A stretch of DNA of 64,000 nucleotides. Source: an uncultured Lachnospiraceae bacterium (GTDB taxonomy: Bacteria; Bacillota; Clostridia; Lachnospirales; Lachnospiraceae). The notes under the pieces were generated by a model, which saw nothing but the letters and a program-made list of their open reading frames with translations, was not told the origin of the DNA and ran no database searches. Shown here piece after piece: positions 52,673 through 61,068 of this stretch. The DNA lies in contig CAJTPM010000008.1 of the NCBI GenBank assembly GCA_910578085.1, positions 44,698 to 108,697 on the forward strand, in the 5' to 3' direction. Positions within the stretch are counted from its first letter, which is position 1; each line of letters starts with the position of its first letter. The translations under genes and the position numbers were made by a program.

Positions 52673-52966
52673 ATGGCGAATGTGATAGACGACGAGACGA
52701 TGGAGTATGTGGGTATTTTAGCGAAACTGGAACTCTCGGAGGATGAGCGGGAAGCGGCGAAGAAAGATATGGGGCGGATGCTCGACTATATTGATCAGCT
52801 GAATGAACTGGATACCGCGGGAGTGGAGCCGATGTCCCATGTGCTGTCCACACGGAATGTGTTCAGAGAGGATGTGGTGACAAACGGGGACGGCAGAGAG
52901 GATACCCTGTATAATGCGCCGGAGACAAAAGGGGATATGTTTGTGGCGCCGAAGACGTTTGAGTAG
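52673..52966 (+). CDS. gatC: Glutamyl/aspartyl-tRNA amidotransferase subunit C
   Basis: A 97-residue GatC, the small subunit that ties GatA to GatB in the enzyme converting Glu-tRNA-Gln and Asp-tRNA-Asn to the amidated forms. YVGILAKLELSEDEREAAKK, GRMLDYIDQLNELDT and VEPMSHV are typical. ATG 52673 follows GGGAGA at good spacing. It is separated from gatA by an acetyltransferase gene, whereas gatC-gatA-gatB is normally contiguous. Confidence 0.95.
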   Translation: MANVIDDETMEYVGILAKLELSEDEREAAKKDMGRMLDYIDQLNELDTAGVEPMSHVLSTRNVFREDVVTNGDGREDTLYNAPETKGDMFVAPKTFE

Positions 52967-53102
52967 GTGACTGCGTTACTATGGATGGATATACGGTCGT
53001 ATGGCCTGGCGGGCAGGATATATGCCCGGATGAATTGTATGACTTGGGGAGGCTGGCGCTATAGTGTCTGTCGGCAAAAGAACAGGAGAAAGGAGCAAGG
53101 GA

Positions 53103-53603
53103 ATGATTGAAATACGGGAATTGACGCCGGAGGATGCGGAAGCACTGATCGCTTGCCTGAAAAGGACGGGCGGGGAGACGGATAATCTGACGTTCGGGAG
53201 TGAAGGGCTTCCTGTGACGGTGGAACAGGAAAAGGAGCATCTGGAACAGATGCGGCGTGCAGAAAAGTCGGTTCATTACGGTGTATGGAAAGACGGAGAG
53301 CTGGTCGCGAACGGCAGTCTGAACGGACTGCCCCGCAGGATGAGCCACGTTGCCGACATAGGTCTGGGTGTTGTAAAGGCGCAGTGGAATCAGGGGATCG
53401 GCGGTATGCTGGTTGAGAAGCTGATCGGGTATGCCCGTGAGGCGGAAATTGAGATCATAAAACTTGAGGTCAGGAGCGATCATGCCGGTGCGATCCATCT
53501 GTATGAGAAATATGGATTTCAGCGCGTGGGCAGGTTGCCGGCATATTTTAAGATAGGCGATGAGTATTTTGATTTTGATATCATGTGTCTTGATTTGAGA
53601 TAA
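53103..53603 (+). CDS. GNAT-family N-acetyltransferase inserted in gatCAB
   Basis: A 166-residue acetyltransferase with MIEIRELTPEDAEALI at the start, ADIGLGVVKAQWNQGIGGML as the acetyl-CoA loop region and LEVRSDHAGAIHLYEKYGF near the end, the pattern of RimI/YhhY-type enzymes. AAGGAG precedes ATG 53103. It lies between gatC and gatA in the same direction; it may be a metabolic enzyme that inserted into the operon without breaking it. A 205-base gap before gatA holds nothing recognised. Confidence 0.9.
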   Translation: MIEIRELTPEDAEALIACLKRTGGETDNLTFGSEGLPVTVEQEKEHLEQMRRAEKSVHYGVWKDGELVANGSLNGLPRRMSHVADIGLGVVKAQWNQGIGGMLVEKLIGYAREAEIEIIKLEVRSDHAGAIHLYEKYGFQRVGRLPAYFKIGDEYFDFDIMCLDLR

Positions 53604-53808
53604 TGTCTGTTTGCCGAGTTACGGTATATCATTGGGCATAAAGGGCAGAATGCCGGAGAATCTCGCCATGAAGCGGTAGAATGTTGAAAAATTGCGTAAA
53701 GGACAGAAGTCGGATAGTATATAAATAGCCAGGAAACGGATGGCGTGTATAGATGACGAAAGACAGATGGGCTATGAGAACAGGAACGGACAGGGAGAAC
53801 AGGTAACT

Positions 53809-55239
53809 ATGAGTATTCTGGATTGTACGGCGGTGGAGCTTTCAGAGAAGATAAAGGCTGGGACGTGCACTGCCATGGAGGCGATGGAGGCGGTGTTTGA
53901 GCGCATCGGCGAAAAGGAAGAGGAGCATCACTGCTATATTACGGCGGACAGGAAAAGCGCCTTGAAGAGAGCTGCTGCAGTGCAGGCAAAGATTGAGAAG
54001 GGGGAACTTACAGGAGCGCTTGCGGGGGTGCCTGTGGCGGTGAAGGATAATCTGTGTACGAAGGGTGTGCTGACAAGCTGTGCCTCGAAGATTCTTTCAG
54101 ATTTTGTTCCCACTTATTCGGCCACGGCGGTGGAAAATCTGGAGAAGGCCGGAATGGTGATGATCGGCAAGACGAATATGGATGAGTTTGCCATGGGCTC
54201 CACCACAGAAACCTCTTACTATGGGGTGACGAAAAATCCGGCGAATCCTGCACATGTGCCGGGCGGTTCTTCCGGCGGCTCTGCGGCGGCAGTGGCCCTC
54301 TCGGAATGCTTTATGGCGCTTGGTTCCGATACCGGCGGCTCCATCAGACAGCCCGCATCCTACTGCGGCGTTGTGGGATTGAAACCTACTTACGGTATGG
54401 TGTCCAGATATGGGCTGGTGGCTTATGCCTCTTCTCTGGATCAGATCGGGCCGCTTGCGAAGAATGTGACGGATGCGGCGCAGCTGTTACAGGCGGTGGC
54501 GTCCTATGATGAGAAGGATTCTACTTCCGCGCCGGAGGCGGAGAGGGATTTTCCGGAAGCTTTGAAAGAAGATGTCAAAGGCATGCGGATCGGTATCCCG
54601 AAGGACTATTTCGGGGAAGGGCTGGACGCGGAGGTAAAGAACGCTGTGCTTGCGGCGGCGAAGAAGCTTGGCGAGGCGGGGGCTGTGGTGGAGGAATTTG
54701 ATCTGGGGATGGTGCAGTATGCGATTCCCGCCTATTATACGATTGCCACAGCGGAGGCAAGCTCCAATCTGGAACGGTTTGACGGGATTAAGTACGGTTA
54801 CCGGACAAAGGATTTTCAAGGGCTTCATAATATGTATAAGAAAACCCGGTCGGAGGGGTTCGGGGCGGAGGTGAAAAGGCGGATTATGTTAGGCAGTTTT
54901 GTGCTCAGCTCCGGTTACTATGACGCCTATTATCTGAAAGCGTTGCGCACAAAGACGCTGATCAAACGGGCATTTGATGAGGCTTTTTCGAAATACGACC
55001 TGATTCTCGGGCCAGTGGCGCCTTCCACAGCGCCGAAACTTGGGGAAAGCCTGTCGGATCCGCTGAAAATGTACCTTGGAGATATCTATACAATCGCGGT
55101 GAATCTGGCGGGGCTGCCGGCAATCTCCGTGCCCTGCGGGAAAGATAAAAACGGGCTGCCCATCGGGCTGCAGCTGATCGGAGACTGCTTTGCGGAGAAG
55201 AAGCTGATCCGGGCGGCGTACACTTATGAGAAGATTTAG
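53809..55239 (+). CDS. gatA: Glutamyl/aspartyl-tRNA amidotransferase subunit A
   Basis: A 476-residue amidase-signature enzyme that releases ammonia from glutamine for the tRNA amidation. The Ser-cisSer-Lys catalytic set is visible in VAVKDNLCTKG (Lys), PGGSSGGSAAAVA (cis-Ser) and GSDTGGSIRQPASYCG (nucleophile Ser). ATG 53809 is chosen because it matches the usual GatA start (SILDCTAVELSEKI); upstream in-frame starts would add about 23 poorly coded residues. Followed by gatB. Confidence 0.97.
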   Translation: MSILDCTAVELSEKIKAGTCTAMEAMEAVFERIGEKEEEHHCYITADRKSALKRAAAVQAKIEKGELTGALAGVPVAVKDNLCTKGVLTSCASKILSDFVPTYSATAVENLEKAGMVMIGKTNMDEFAMGSTTETSYYGVTKNPANPAHVPGGSSGGSAAAVALSECFMALGSDTGGSIRQPASYCGVVGLKPTYGMVSRYGLVAYASSLDQIGPLAKNVTDAAQLLQAVASYDEKDSTSAPEAERDFPEALKEDVKGMRIGIPKDYFGEGLDAEVKNAVLAAAKKLGEAGAVVEEFDLGMVQYAIPAYYTIATAEASSNLERFDGIKYGYRTKDFQGLHNMYKKTRSEGFGAEVKRRIMLGSFVLSSGYYDAYYLKALRTKTLIKRAFDEAFSKYDLILGPVAPSTAPKLGESLSDPLKMYLGDIYTIAVNLAGLPAISVPCGKDKNGLPIGLQLIGDCFAEKKLIRAAYTYEKI

Positions 55240-55404
55240 AATAATGGAGTATTGCAGCAGACTGATGCTTAAAATTTTAGCCAGTACGCTATTTCACAGG
55301 CTCTTGAAAAACAGAGCCAGCGGGAGTGTGGCGACGGAGAATTTAATATTCATTCCGGCGTCCGGTAATATGAAATAATTCAGAATGCTGCATAAAGGAG
55401 TATT

Positions 55405-56850
55405 ATGAGCAAAAATTACGAGACAGTCATAGGCCTGGAAGTTCATGTGGAGCTGGCCACGAAAACAAAGATATTCTGTGGCTGTTCCACCGCTTTTGGC
55501 GGGGAGCCCAACAGTCATACCTGCCCGGTCTGCACCGGGATGCCGGGTTCTCTTCCGGTGTTGAATAAACAGGTGCTGGAATATGCGATCGCGGTGGGGC
55601 TTGCCACAAACTGTGAGATCACAAGAGATGCAAAATTTGACAGAAAAAATTATTTTTATCCGGATAATCCGCAGAATTACCAGATCTCCCAGCTGTATCT
55701 GCCGATCTGCAAAAACGGCAGGGTGGAGATAGAGACGGGAAATGGGAAAAAGTATGTGGGGATCCATGAGATCCATATGGAGGAGGATGCGGGGAAGCTG
55801 ATCCATGATGAGTGGGAGGACTGCTCTCTGGTGGACTATAACCGGTCCGGCGTTCCTCTGATCGAGATCGTGTCGGAACCGGATATGCGGGATGCGGAGG
55901 AAGTGATTGCCTATCTGGAGACACTGAGGATGCTGATTCAGTATCTGGGGGCTTCTGACTGTAAGCTGCAGGAAGGCTCCATGCGGGCGGATGTGAATCT
56001 CTCTGTCAGGGAAGTGGGCGAAAAAGAGTTCGGGACGAGAACGGAGATGAAAAATCTGAATTCTTTCCGGGCTATTACGCATGCTATCGAGCATGAGAGG
56101 GAGCGGCAGATCGATCTGCTGGAAGAAGGGAAAGCGGTTGTACAGGAGACCAGAAGATGGGATGACAACAGGGGCTATTCTTACGCCATGCGCAGCAAGG
56201 AGGACGCTCAGGATTACCGGTATTTTCCGGATCCGGATCTGATGCCGGTACATGTGAGCGAAGAAATGCTTGATAAGATCCGGGCAAAGCAGCCGGAATT
56301 CAGGACGGAAAAGATAGAACGCTACAAGCGGGAATTTGATATTCCGGCATATGATATCGGGATTATCACGGAGTCAAAGCACATGGCGGATCTGTTCGAG
56401 GAGGCCACGGCTCTTTGCGGACAGCCCAAGAAGGTTTCCAACTGGCTGATGGGGGAGACGCTGCGGCTTTTGAAGGAAAAAAATGAAGATCCGGAGGATA
56501 TCCGGTTTTCACCGAAACATCTGGCACAGTTAATCTCTCTTGTGGACGCGGGAGCCATTACGGGGCCGGTGGCAAAGGAAGTTTTTGAGAAGATGTTTGA
56601 GGAGGACGTCGATCCGGAGGTTTATGTGGAAGCACATGGACTAAAGACGGTACATGATGAGGGGGCGCTGCGGGAGGTGGTAGAGAAAGTTCTTGCACAA
56701 AATCCTCAATCTGTGGCGGACTACAAGGGCGGCAAACAGAAAGCCATCGGTTTCCTTGTGGGACAGACCATGAAGGCGATGAAAGGGAAGGCTGATCCGG
56801 GGCTGGTGAACCGGATGCTTAAGGAGATGCTGGAAGAAACGGCAAAATAG
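55405..56850 (+). CDS. gatB: Glutamyl/aspartyl-tRNA amidotransferase subunit B
   Basis: A 481-residue GatB, the tRNA-binding kinase/transamidase subunit. ETVIGLEVHVELATKTKIFC, CPVCTGMPGSLPVLN (zinc-type cysteines), RKNYFYPDNPQNYQISQ and GIHEIHMEEDAGKL are diagnostic, and the C-terminal YqeY-like tail domain ends GLVNRMLKEMLEE. AAAGGAG precedes ATG 55405. A terminator follows 12 bases after the stop. The 165-base gap before the gene holds no other feature that I recognise. Confidence 0.97.
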   Translation: MSKNYETVIGLEVHVELATKTKIFCGCSTAFGGEPNSHTCPVCTGMPGSLPVLNKQVLEYAIAVGLATNCEITRDAKFDRKNYFYPDNPQNYQISQLYLPICKNGRVEIETGNGKKYVGIHEIHMEEDAGKLIHDEWEDCSLVDYNRSGVPLIEIVSEPDMRDAEEVIAYLETLRMLIQYLGASDCKLQEGSMRADVNLSVREVGEKEFGTRTEMKNLNSFRAITHAIEHERERQIDLLEEGKAVVQETRRWDDNRGYSYAMRSKEDAQDYRYFPDPDLMPVHVSEEMLDKIRAKQPEFRTEKIERYKREFDIPAYDIGIITESKHMADLFEEATALCGQPKKVSNWLMGETLRLLKEKNEDPEDIRFSPKHLAQLISLVDAGAITGPVAKEVFEKMFEEDVDPEVYVEAHGLKTVHDEGALREVVEKVLAQNPQSVADYKGGKQKAIGFLVGQTMKAMKGKADPGLVNRMLKEMLEETAK

Positions 56851-56861
56851 AGAGGGAGATA

Positions 56862-56897
56862 GGCATTTACTCATCTGCATGGGTAAGTGCCGATTTT
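56862..56897 (+). terminator. Rho-independent terminator after gatB
   Basis: GGCATTTAC pairs with GTAAGTGCC over 9 bp (one G-U), 12-base loop, followed by GATTTTATAT. It closes the gatCAB transcript. Confidence 0.75.
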
Positions 56898-56927
56898 ATA
56901 TATCAAAAAATGATGAAGTATTTTTCC

Positions 56928-56956
56928 TTGACTGTATGGACAAAAATTGATAAAAT
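56928..56956 (+). promoter_or_regulatory. Sigma-A promoter for the restriction-modification genes
   Basis: TTGACT at 56928-56933, a 17-base spacer and TAAAAT at 56951-56956, just after the gatB terminator. Transcription would start near 56963, giving either a ~200-base leader if translation begins at 57167 or almost none if it begins at 56978. Confidence 0.7.
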
Positions 56957-57166
56957 AAATAGAACATATGTTTGAAAATGGAATATGGGGAAGCATATGA
57001 CTTCAAAGCATTCTGTGCGCATCAGCGTAACGGTGAAACCATATGGTTAACTGTTGTAACAGGTCTTCTGGCCTCTTCCGGCGGAAATTTGTCAGAATAC
57101 TGGATAAATGTTTTGTTTTATGATACGGTAATGTATATCAAACGGACAGACGGAGGAATCGTGGAA

Positions 57167-59032
57167 ATGGCGATAGAACAATATACAGAGAGTTTAACTT
57201 TAAGAGAGATGAATTGCACGATTGGGAAGAATCCGTTTGGCTATGTCTTCCCTCAGGGGGATGTCTCCGATGTGGAGAAAATTGAAAAACTGCTGAAAGA
57301 GGCAGGGGGAAAGCCGAAAGAATGTGAACTGGGTGATGATTCAAAGGGAGGAACAGGAAAGGCAAAGCCGGAATATATTATTACTTTTGATGATGATATA
57401 CATACTATCATTGTGGTAGAATGTAAAAACAGTGTGAAAAAGCATTGCAGTCCCAATTTGAATAAGCCCGGCGGATTTGCGGTGGACGGGGTTTTGTATT
57501 ATGCAAAATTTTTGAAACGGGAATATAATGTTATTGCAGTTGCAGTGAGCGGTACAAGTAAAGAAAATATGAAAGCCGATGCATACTACTGGCAGAAGGG
57601 ACAGGAGGAGTACACTGTTTTAAAAAAAGCAAAGGACATTATTCTTGAACCAGAGAATTATGTGGAACTGATGAAAGGAAATAAGCTGAGAAAGGCTTAT
57701 TCTCTGGATGAAATTCGCAATACTGCTCTTGATATGCATAATTCATTGCGGGAAATAAAGGTGACGGAAGCGCATAAACCGATTTTTATTGCCGGGATTT
57801 TAATCGCATTAAATGATGAGGATTTTTCAAAGAGTTATTCGATGCTGCCTTCCTATAAGCTTGTGATGCAGAATATTCAGAATGCGATTGAAAATGTATT
57901 GAAAGACAGTGATGTGAAAAGCAGCAGGATCAGTTATATCAAACAGGTTTTTAATACACTTCTGGATAATACAAAGTTTGCCGAAATACCGCTTGGGCAT
58001 TCCAGGTCCATTACTTGGTATATAGAACAGCTTGAGATGAAGATCAGGCCTATGATGGACTATGCGGACAGTACGGTAGATGCGCTGGGAGTATTTTACC
58101 ATGAGTTTATCAAATATGCTGGTGGTGATGGAAGCGGTTTGGGTATCGTTTTGACGCCTCAGCATCTGACAGAATTTATGTGTGACCTGGCCGGTGTAAA
58201 TAAAAACAGCCGTGTGGTTGACATATGCTGCGGTTCGGGTTCCTTTCTGGTGACAGCCATGAGCAAAATGTTTCGGGATGCAAATGCGCAGGAGATAGAA
58301 AACATCCGAAAAGATGGATTGTATGGGGTGGAATTTGACGATGGACTTTATACTCTGGCCATTGCGAATATGATCATACGAAAGGATGGAAAGTCCAATA
58401 TTTATAAAGGGGATTGTTTTCATAAAAATATTACGAAAGAATTAAAGGAAAAGAATATCAATATCGGATTGATGAATCCGCCGTACTCGCAGAAAGATGT
58501 GTCTGAACTGGAATTTGTAGAACATTTGCTGGAGATCCTTACAGCGGGGGGAACAGGGGTTGTTGTAGTGCCTGTGAGCTGTGCGATCGGGACCAAATTT
58601 AAAGAGGTCAGGGAACGGCTGATGAAGAAAAATACTTTGAAGGCCGTTTTCTCCATGCCGGATGACATTTTTTATCCCACAGGCACCAATGTCTGTGTCA
58701 TGATCTGGGAAGCGCATACACCTCATGATTCAAAGCAGGAAACCTTTTTCGGGTACTGTAAGGAGGATGGCTTTGTAAAACGAAAAAAACTGGGCAGGAT
58801 CGATGCGCTTGGCAGATGGGGAGCCATTGAGGAAGAGTGGTTGAAATTATATAGAAACAGAGATGTTGTGGACGGCCTGTCGGCCAGACACTGTGTTGAC
58901 TGCAAAGACGAGTGGCTGTGTGAGGCCTACATGCAGACGGATTATTCAAAATTAACGCAGGATGATTTCCAGTCAACCATAAACGATTATTTATCATATC
59001 TGGTAAAAAAAGGTGAAGTATATGAAGCTTAA
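57167..59032 (+). CDS. BcgI-type restriction-modification subunit (nuclease plus N6-adenine methylase)
   Basis: A ~620-residue fusion. The N-terminal part has a PD-(D/E)XK-like nuclease core ending IIVVECKNS (Glu85-Cys-Lys87). The C-terminal two thirds are a HsdM-type N6-adenine methylase: LTPQHLTEFMCDLAG, VVDICCGSGSFLV (SAM motif I) and LMNPPYSQ (motif IV, Asn437). With the specificity-like gene next door this matches the two-subunit layout of type IIB/IIG enzymes such as BcgI, which methylate and cut the same bipartite site. GGAGGAATC precedes GTG 57161/ATG 57167; the frame is open to 56972, so a longer protein (up to 686 residues) is possible. Confidence 0.85.
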   Translation: MAIEQYTESLTLREMNCTIGKNPFGYVFPQGDVSDVEKIEKLLKEAGGKPKECELGDDSKGGTGKAKPEYIITFDDDIHTIIVVECKNSVKKHCSPNLNKPGGFAVDGVLYYAKFLKREYNVIAVAVSGTSKENMKADAYYWQKGQEEYTVLKKAKDIILEPENYVELMKGNKLRKAYSLDEIRNTALDMHNSLREIKVTEAHKPIFIAGILIALNDEDFSKSYSMLPSYKLVMQNIQNAIENVLKDSDVKSSRISYIKQVFNTLLDNTKFAEIPLGHSRSITWYIEQLEMKIRPMMDYADSTVDALGVFYHEFIKYAGGDGSGLGIVLTPQHLTEFMCDLAGVNKNSRVVDICCGSGSFLVTAMSKMFRDANAQEIENIRKDGLYGVEFDDGLYTLAIANMIIRKDGKSNIYKGDCFHKNITKELKEKNINIGLMNPPYSQKDVSELEFVEHLLEILTAGGTGVVVVPVSCAIGTKFKEVRERLMKKNTLKAVFSMPDDIFYPTGTNVCVMIWEAHTPHDSKQETFFGYCKEDGFVKRKKLGRIDALGRWGAIEEEWLKLYRNRDVVDGLSARHCVDCKDEWLCEAYMQTDYSKLTQDDFQSTINDYLSYLVKKGEVYEA

Positions 59033-60023
59033 TGTATCGGGCTGGAAAGAATTTTCTGTGGAACAGCTGTTTTATATTCGAAGAGGAAAAACACTTTCAT
59101 CAGAAAATAAGAATATGTATCAGGGGAATATTCCCTGTGTAAACGGCTCTTCTGAACATAACGGTGTGTTTTGTTATCTGGCGAAAGAAATCACAGAGAT
59201 TGGATTTGAGCTGCAGAAAGCACCGGCATTGTCTCTGGCAAGAGTGGGAAATGCAGGAAAAACATTTGTGCAGAGTTCGGATTTTTTTCTGGCGGATAAT
59301 GCCTTTAGTCTTGTTTTAAAGGGAAATCAGGAGATTTTGGCGTATCTTTTTATCAGCACGATCCTGAATATGGAAACAGTCAAATATTCTTATGGAAGGA
59401 CTGTCTCCATGGAAAAATATAAAAAGCTTTCCATAAGGCTGCCTGCGCGGGCAAACGGGGAACCGGATTTTGGTTTTATGGTGAACTATATAAAGACGCT
59501 TCACAGCAAACCGGTCACGACAGTTTTGAAAGAAAAACAACTGATATTAGAGATTGATAAGTGGCACAGTTACAGGATGGGGAGTCTGTTTGATTTCAGG
59601 AAAGGAAAAAGACTGACAAAAGCGGATATGATTCCGGGAAAAATCAACTATCTGGGCGCTGTCAGCGAAAATAACGGCGTCAGAGAAAAAATTGAAACAT
59701 CCCGTTACTGGGAACCGAATTGTATTACTGTCAATTATAACGGAAGCGTGGGAGAAACTTTTTATCAGGCGGAACCGTTCTGGGCATCAGACGATGTGAA
59801 TGTTTTATATGCGAAAGAATGGTGGGCATTAAATCAGTATATAGCAATGTTTGTTATCACGGTGGTGAAAGCGAATAAATACCGGTTTGGATACGGCAGG
59901 AAATGGACTTTGGAAAAGATGAAGGATACAGTCATAAAACTGCCGTCGAAAGAGGATGGTACGCCTGATTTTGAATATATGGAAGAATATATCAGGACGC
60001 TGCCCTACAGCGACAGAATATAA
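59022..60023 (+). CDS. Restriction-modification specificity subunit
   Basis: A 333-residue HsdS-like protein with two target-recognition domains in tandem: the first opens WKEFSVEQLFYIRRGKTLS, the second WHSYRMGSLFDFRKGKRLT, and each ends with a matching SYGRTVSMEKYKKLSIRLP or FGYGRKWTLEKMKDTVIKLP helix-strand unit. Two TRDs imply a split DNA recognition site. ATG 59022 follows AAAGGTG and overlaps the methylase stop by 11 bases, so the subunits are translated together. It should direct the upstream nuclease-methylase. Confidence 0.88.
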   Translation: MKLNVSGWKEFSVEQLFYIRRGKTLSSENKNMYQGNIPCVNGSSEHNGVFCYLAKEITEIGFELQKAPALSLARVGNAGKTFVQSSDFFLADNAFSLVLKGNQEILAYLFISTILNMETVKYSYGRTVSMEKYKKLSIRLPARANGEPDFGFMVNYIKTLHSKPVTTVLKEKQLILEIDKWHSYRMGSLFDFRKGKRLTKADMIPGKINYLGAVSENNGVREKIETSRYWEPNCITVNYNGSVGETFYQAEPFWASDDVNVLYAKEWWALNQYIAMFVITVVKANKYRFGYGRKWTLEKMKDTVIKLPSKEDGTPDFEYMEEYIRTLPYSDRI

Positions 60024-60118
60024 AGTGACAGATATGAAACAGAGAATAGTGGATATTGAAACAGGAATGCATTGAAAAACGATGGGTCCCTGTTCCACAG
60101 TAGCAGGAGGAATGAGAC

Positions 60119-60703
60119 ATGAAAAGAAAGATCATACTGGCATCAGCATCCCCGAGAAGGCGGGAACTGCTTACGCAGATCGGACTTGACTTTACGGTGA
60201 TGCCCAGCGATGTGGAAGAAAATCCGGTGAGCACGCTGCCGCAGGATATTGTGATAGAACTGTCAAAAGAAAAAGCCAGGGATGTCTGGAACAGGATCGG
60301 ACAAAGTGACTGCCTTGTGATCAGCGCCGACACGGTGGTGGCCATAGACGGCGAGATCCTTGGCAAACCGGAAGACGAGGCGGATGCGGCGCGGATGTTG
60401 GAGCTGCTTTCCGGAAAGGAGCATCAGGTCTATACCGGCGTTACGCTTGTCTGGATCGACGAGGAGGGAAAACAGAAGGAGTATTCTTTTTATGTGTGTA
60501 CAAATGTTGTGATGTACCGCATGAGCCGGGCGCAGATCCTTACATATGTGCAAAGCGGGGAGCCCATGGACAAGGCCGGCGCTTACGGTGTGCAGGGGAA
60601 GGCGGCAGCTTTTATCAAAGCGATCAGAGGCGAGTACAGCAATGTGGTAGGCCTGCCGGTGGGAAGACTTTATCAGGAGATGAAAGCCTGGGAACTTCTG
60701 TGA
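60119..60703 (+). CDS. maf: Maf family nucleotide pyrophosphatase
   Basis: A 194-residue Maf protein that hydrolyses non-canonical or dTTP/UTP nucleotides and limits septation. KIILASASPRRRELLTQIGL at the N-terminus, VISADTVVAIDGEILGKPED and EPMDKAGAYGVQGKAAAFI in the middle are diagnostic. AGGAGG lies eight bases before ATG 60119. It stands alone between the restriction genes and the LevR-like regulator. Confidence 0.95.
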   Translation: MKRKIILASASPRRRELLTQIGLDFTVMPSDVEENPVSTLPQDIVIELSKEKARDVWNRIGQSDCLVISADTVVAIDGEILGKPEDEADAARMLELLSGKEHQVYTGVTLVWIDEEGKQKEYSFYVCTNVVMYRMSRAQILTYVQSGEPMDKAGAYGVQGKAAAFIKAIRGEYSNVVGLPVGRLYQEMKAWELL

Positions 60704-61068
60704 GGTTTGGCGGGAGATGAGGGCCCGGGAGTCTCTCTGAGAGATAGCAGGAAATGAAAGCTGGCGGCATTTGCTGAAAGTCCGGAGGCCTGCATGCAGT
60801 AAAAGAGATAGCAGTATTCGATGTAGAAAAATCAGTTGTTCTTTTTGGGACAGCTGTTTTTTTATGCGCAGGCATACACAGAGGAATTTTTCGGCACATT
60901 TTCAGGCTATACTGTTTCCATAGCCTTTTATAAATGCGCAGGAGCGCACAATGCGTTCGGAGAACGTATGGAAATTTTAGTGTCGAAAAAGTGGAGGGAA
61001 AGTGTCGGAAATTTTGTGGACAGTGAGAAAAATGTCAGACAGAAACCAAAAAGAAGGAGGGGTTATGT
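60704..61068 (+). other. 365-base intergenic region before the LevR-like gene
   Basis: Contains the maf terminator (60833-60863) and otherwise no gene that I can support. A weak frame (60836-61072) runs through the terminator and has no ribosome site. No sigma-54 type promoter (TGGCAC-N5-TTGCA) is visible, although the next gene belongs to a family that often works with sigma-54. Confidence 0.5.
60833..60863 (+). terminator. Rho-independent terminator after maf
   Basis: CAGTTGTTC pairs with GGACAGCTG over 9 bp (two G-U), with a 6-base T-rich loop and then seven T residues. Confidence 0.82.

Noticed and set aside
52981..53064. A 27-residue frame (MDGYTVVWPGGQ start) between gatC and the GNAT gene
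   Set aside because: Very short, no clear ribosome site and no known family; kept only as a possible remnant.
56997..57050. A 17-residue frame after GGGGAAGC upstream of the restriction genes, possibly a controller peptide
   Set aside because: Too short for a restriction-modification C protein, which needs a helix-turn-helix of about 80 residues.
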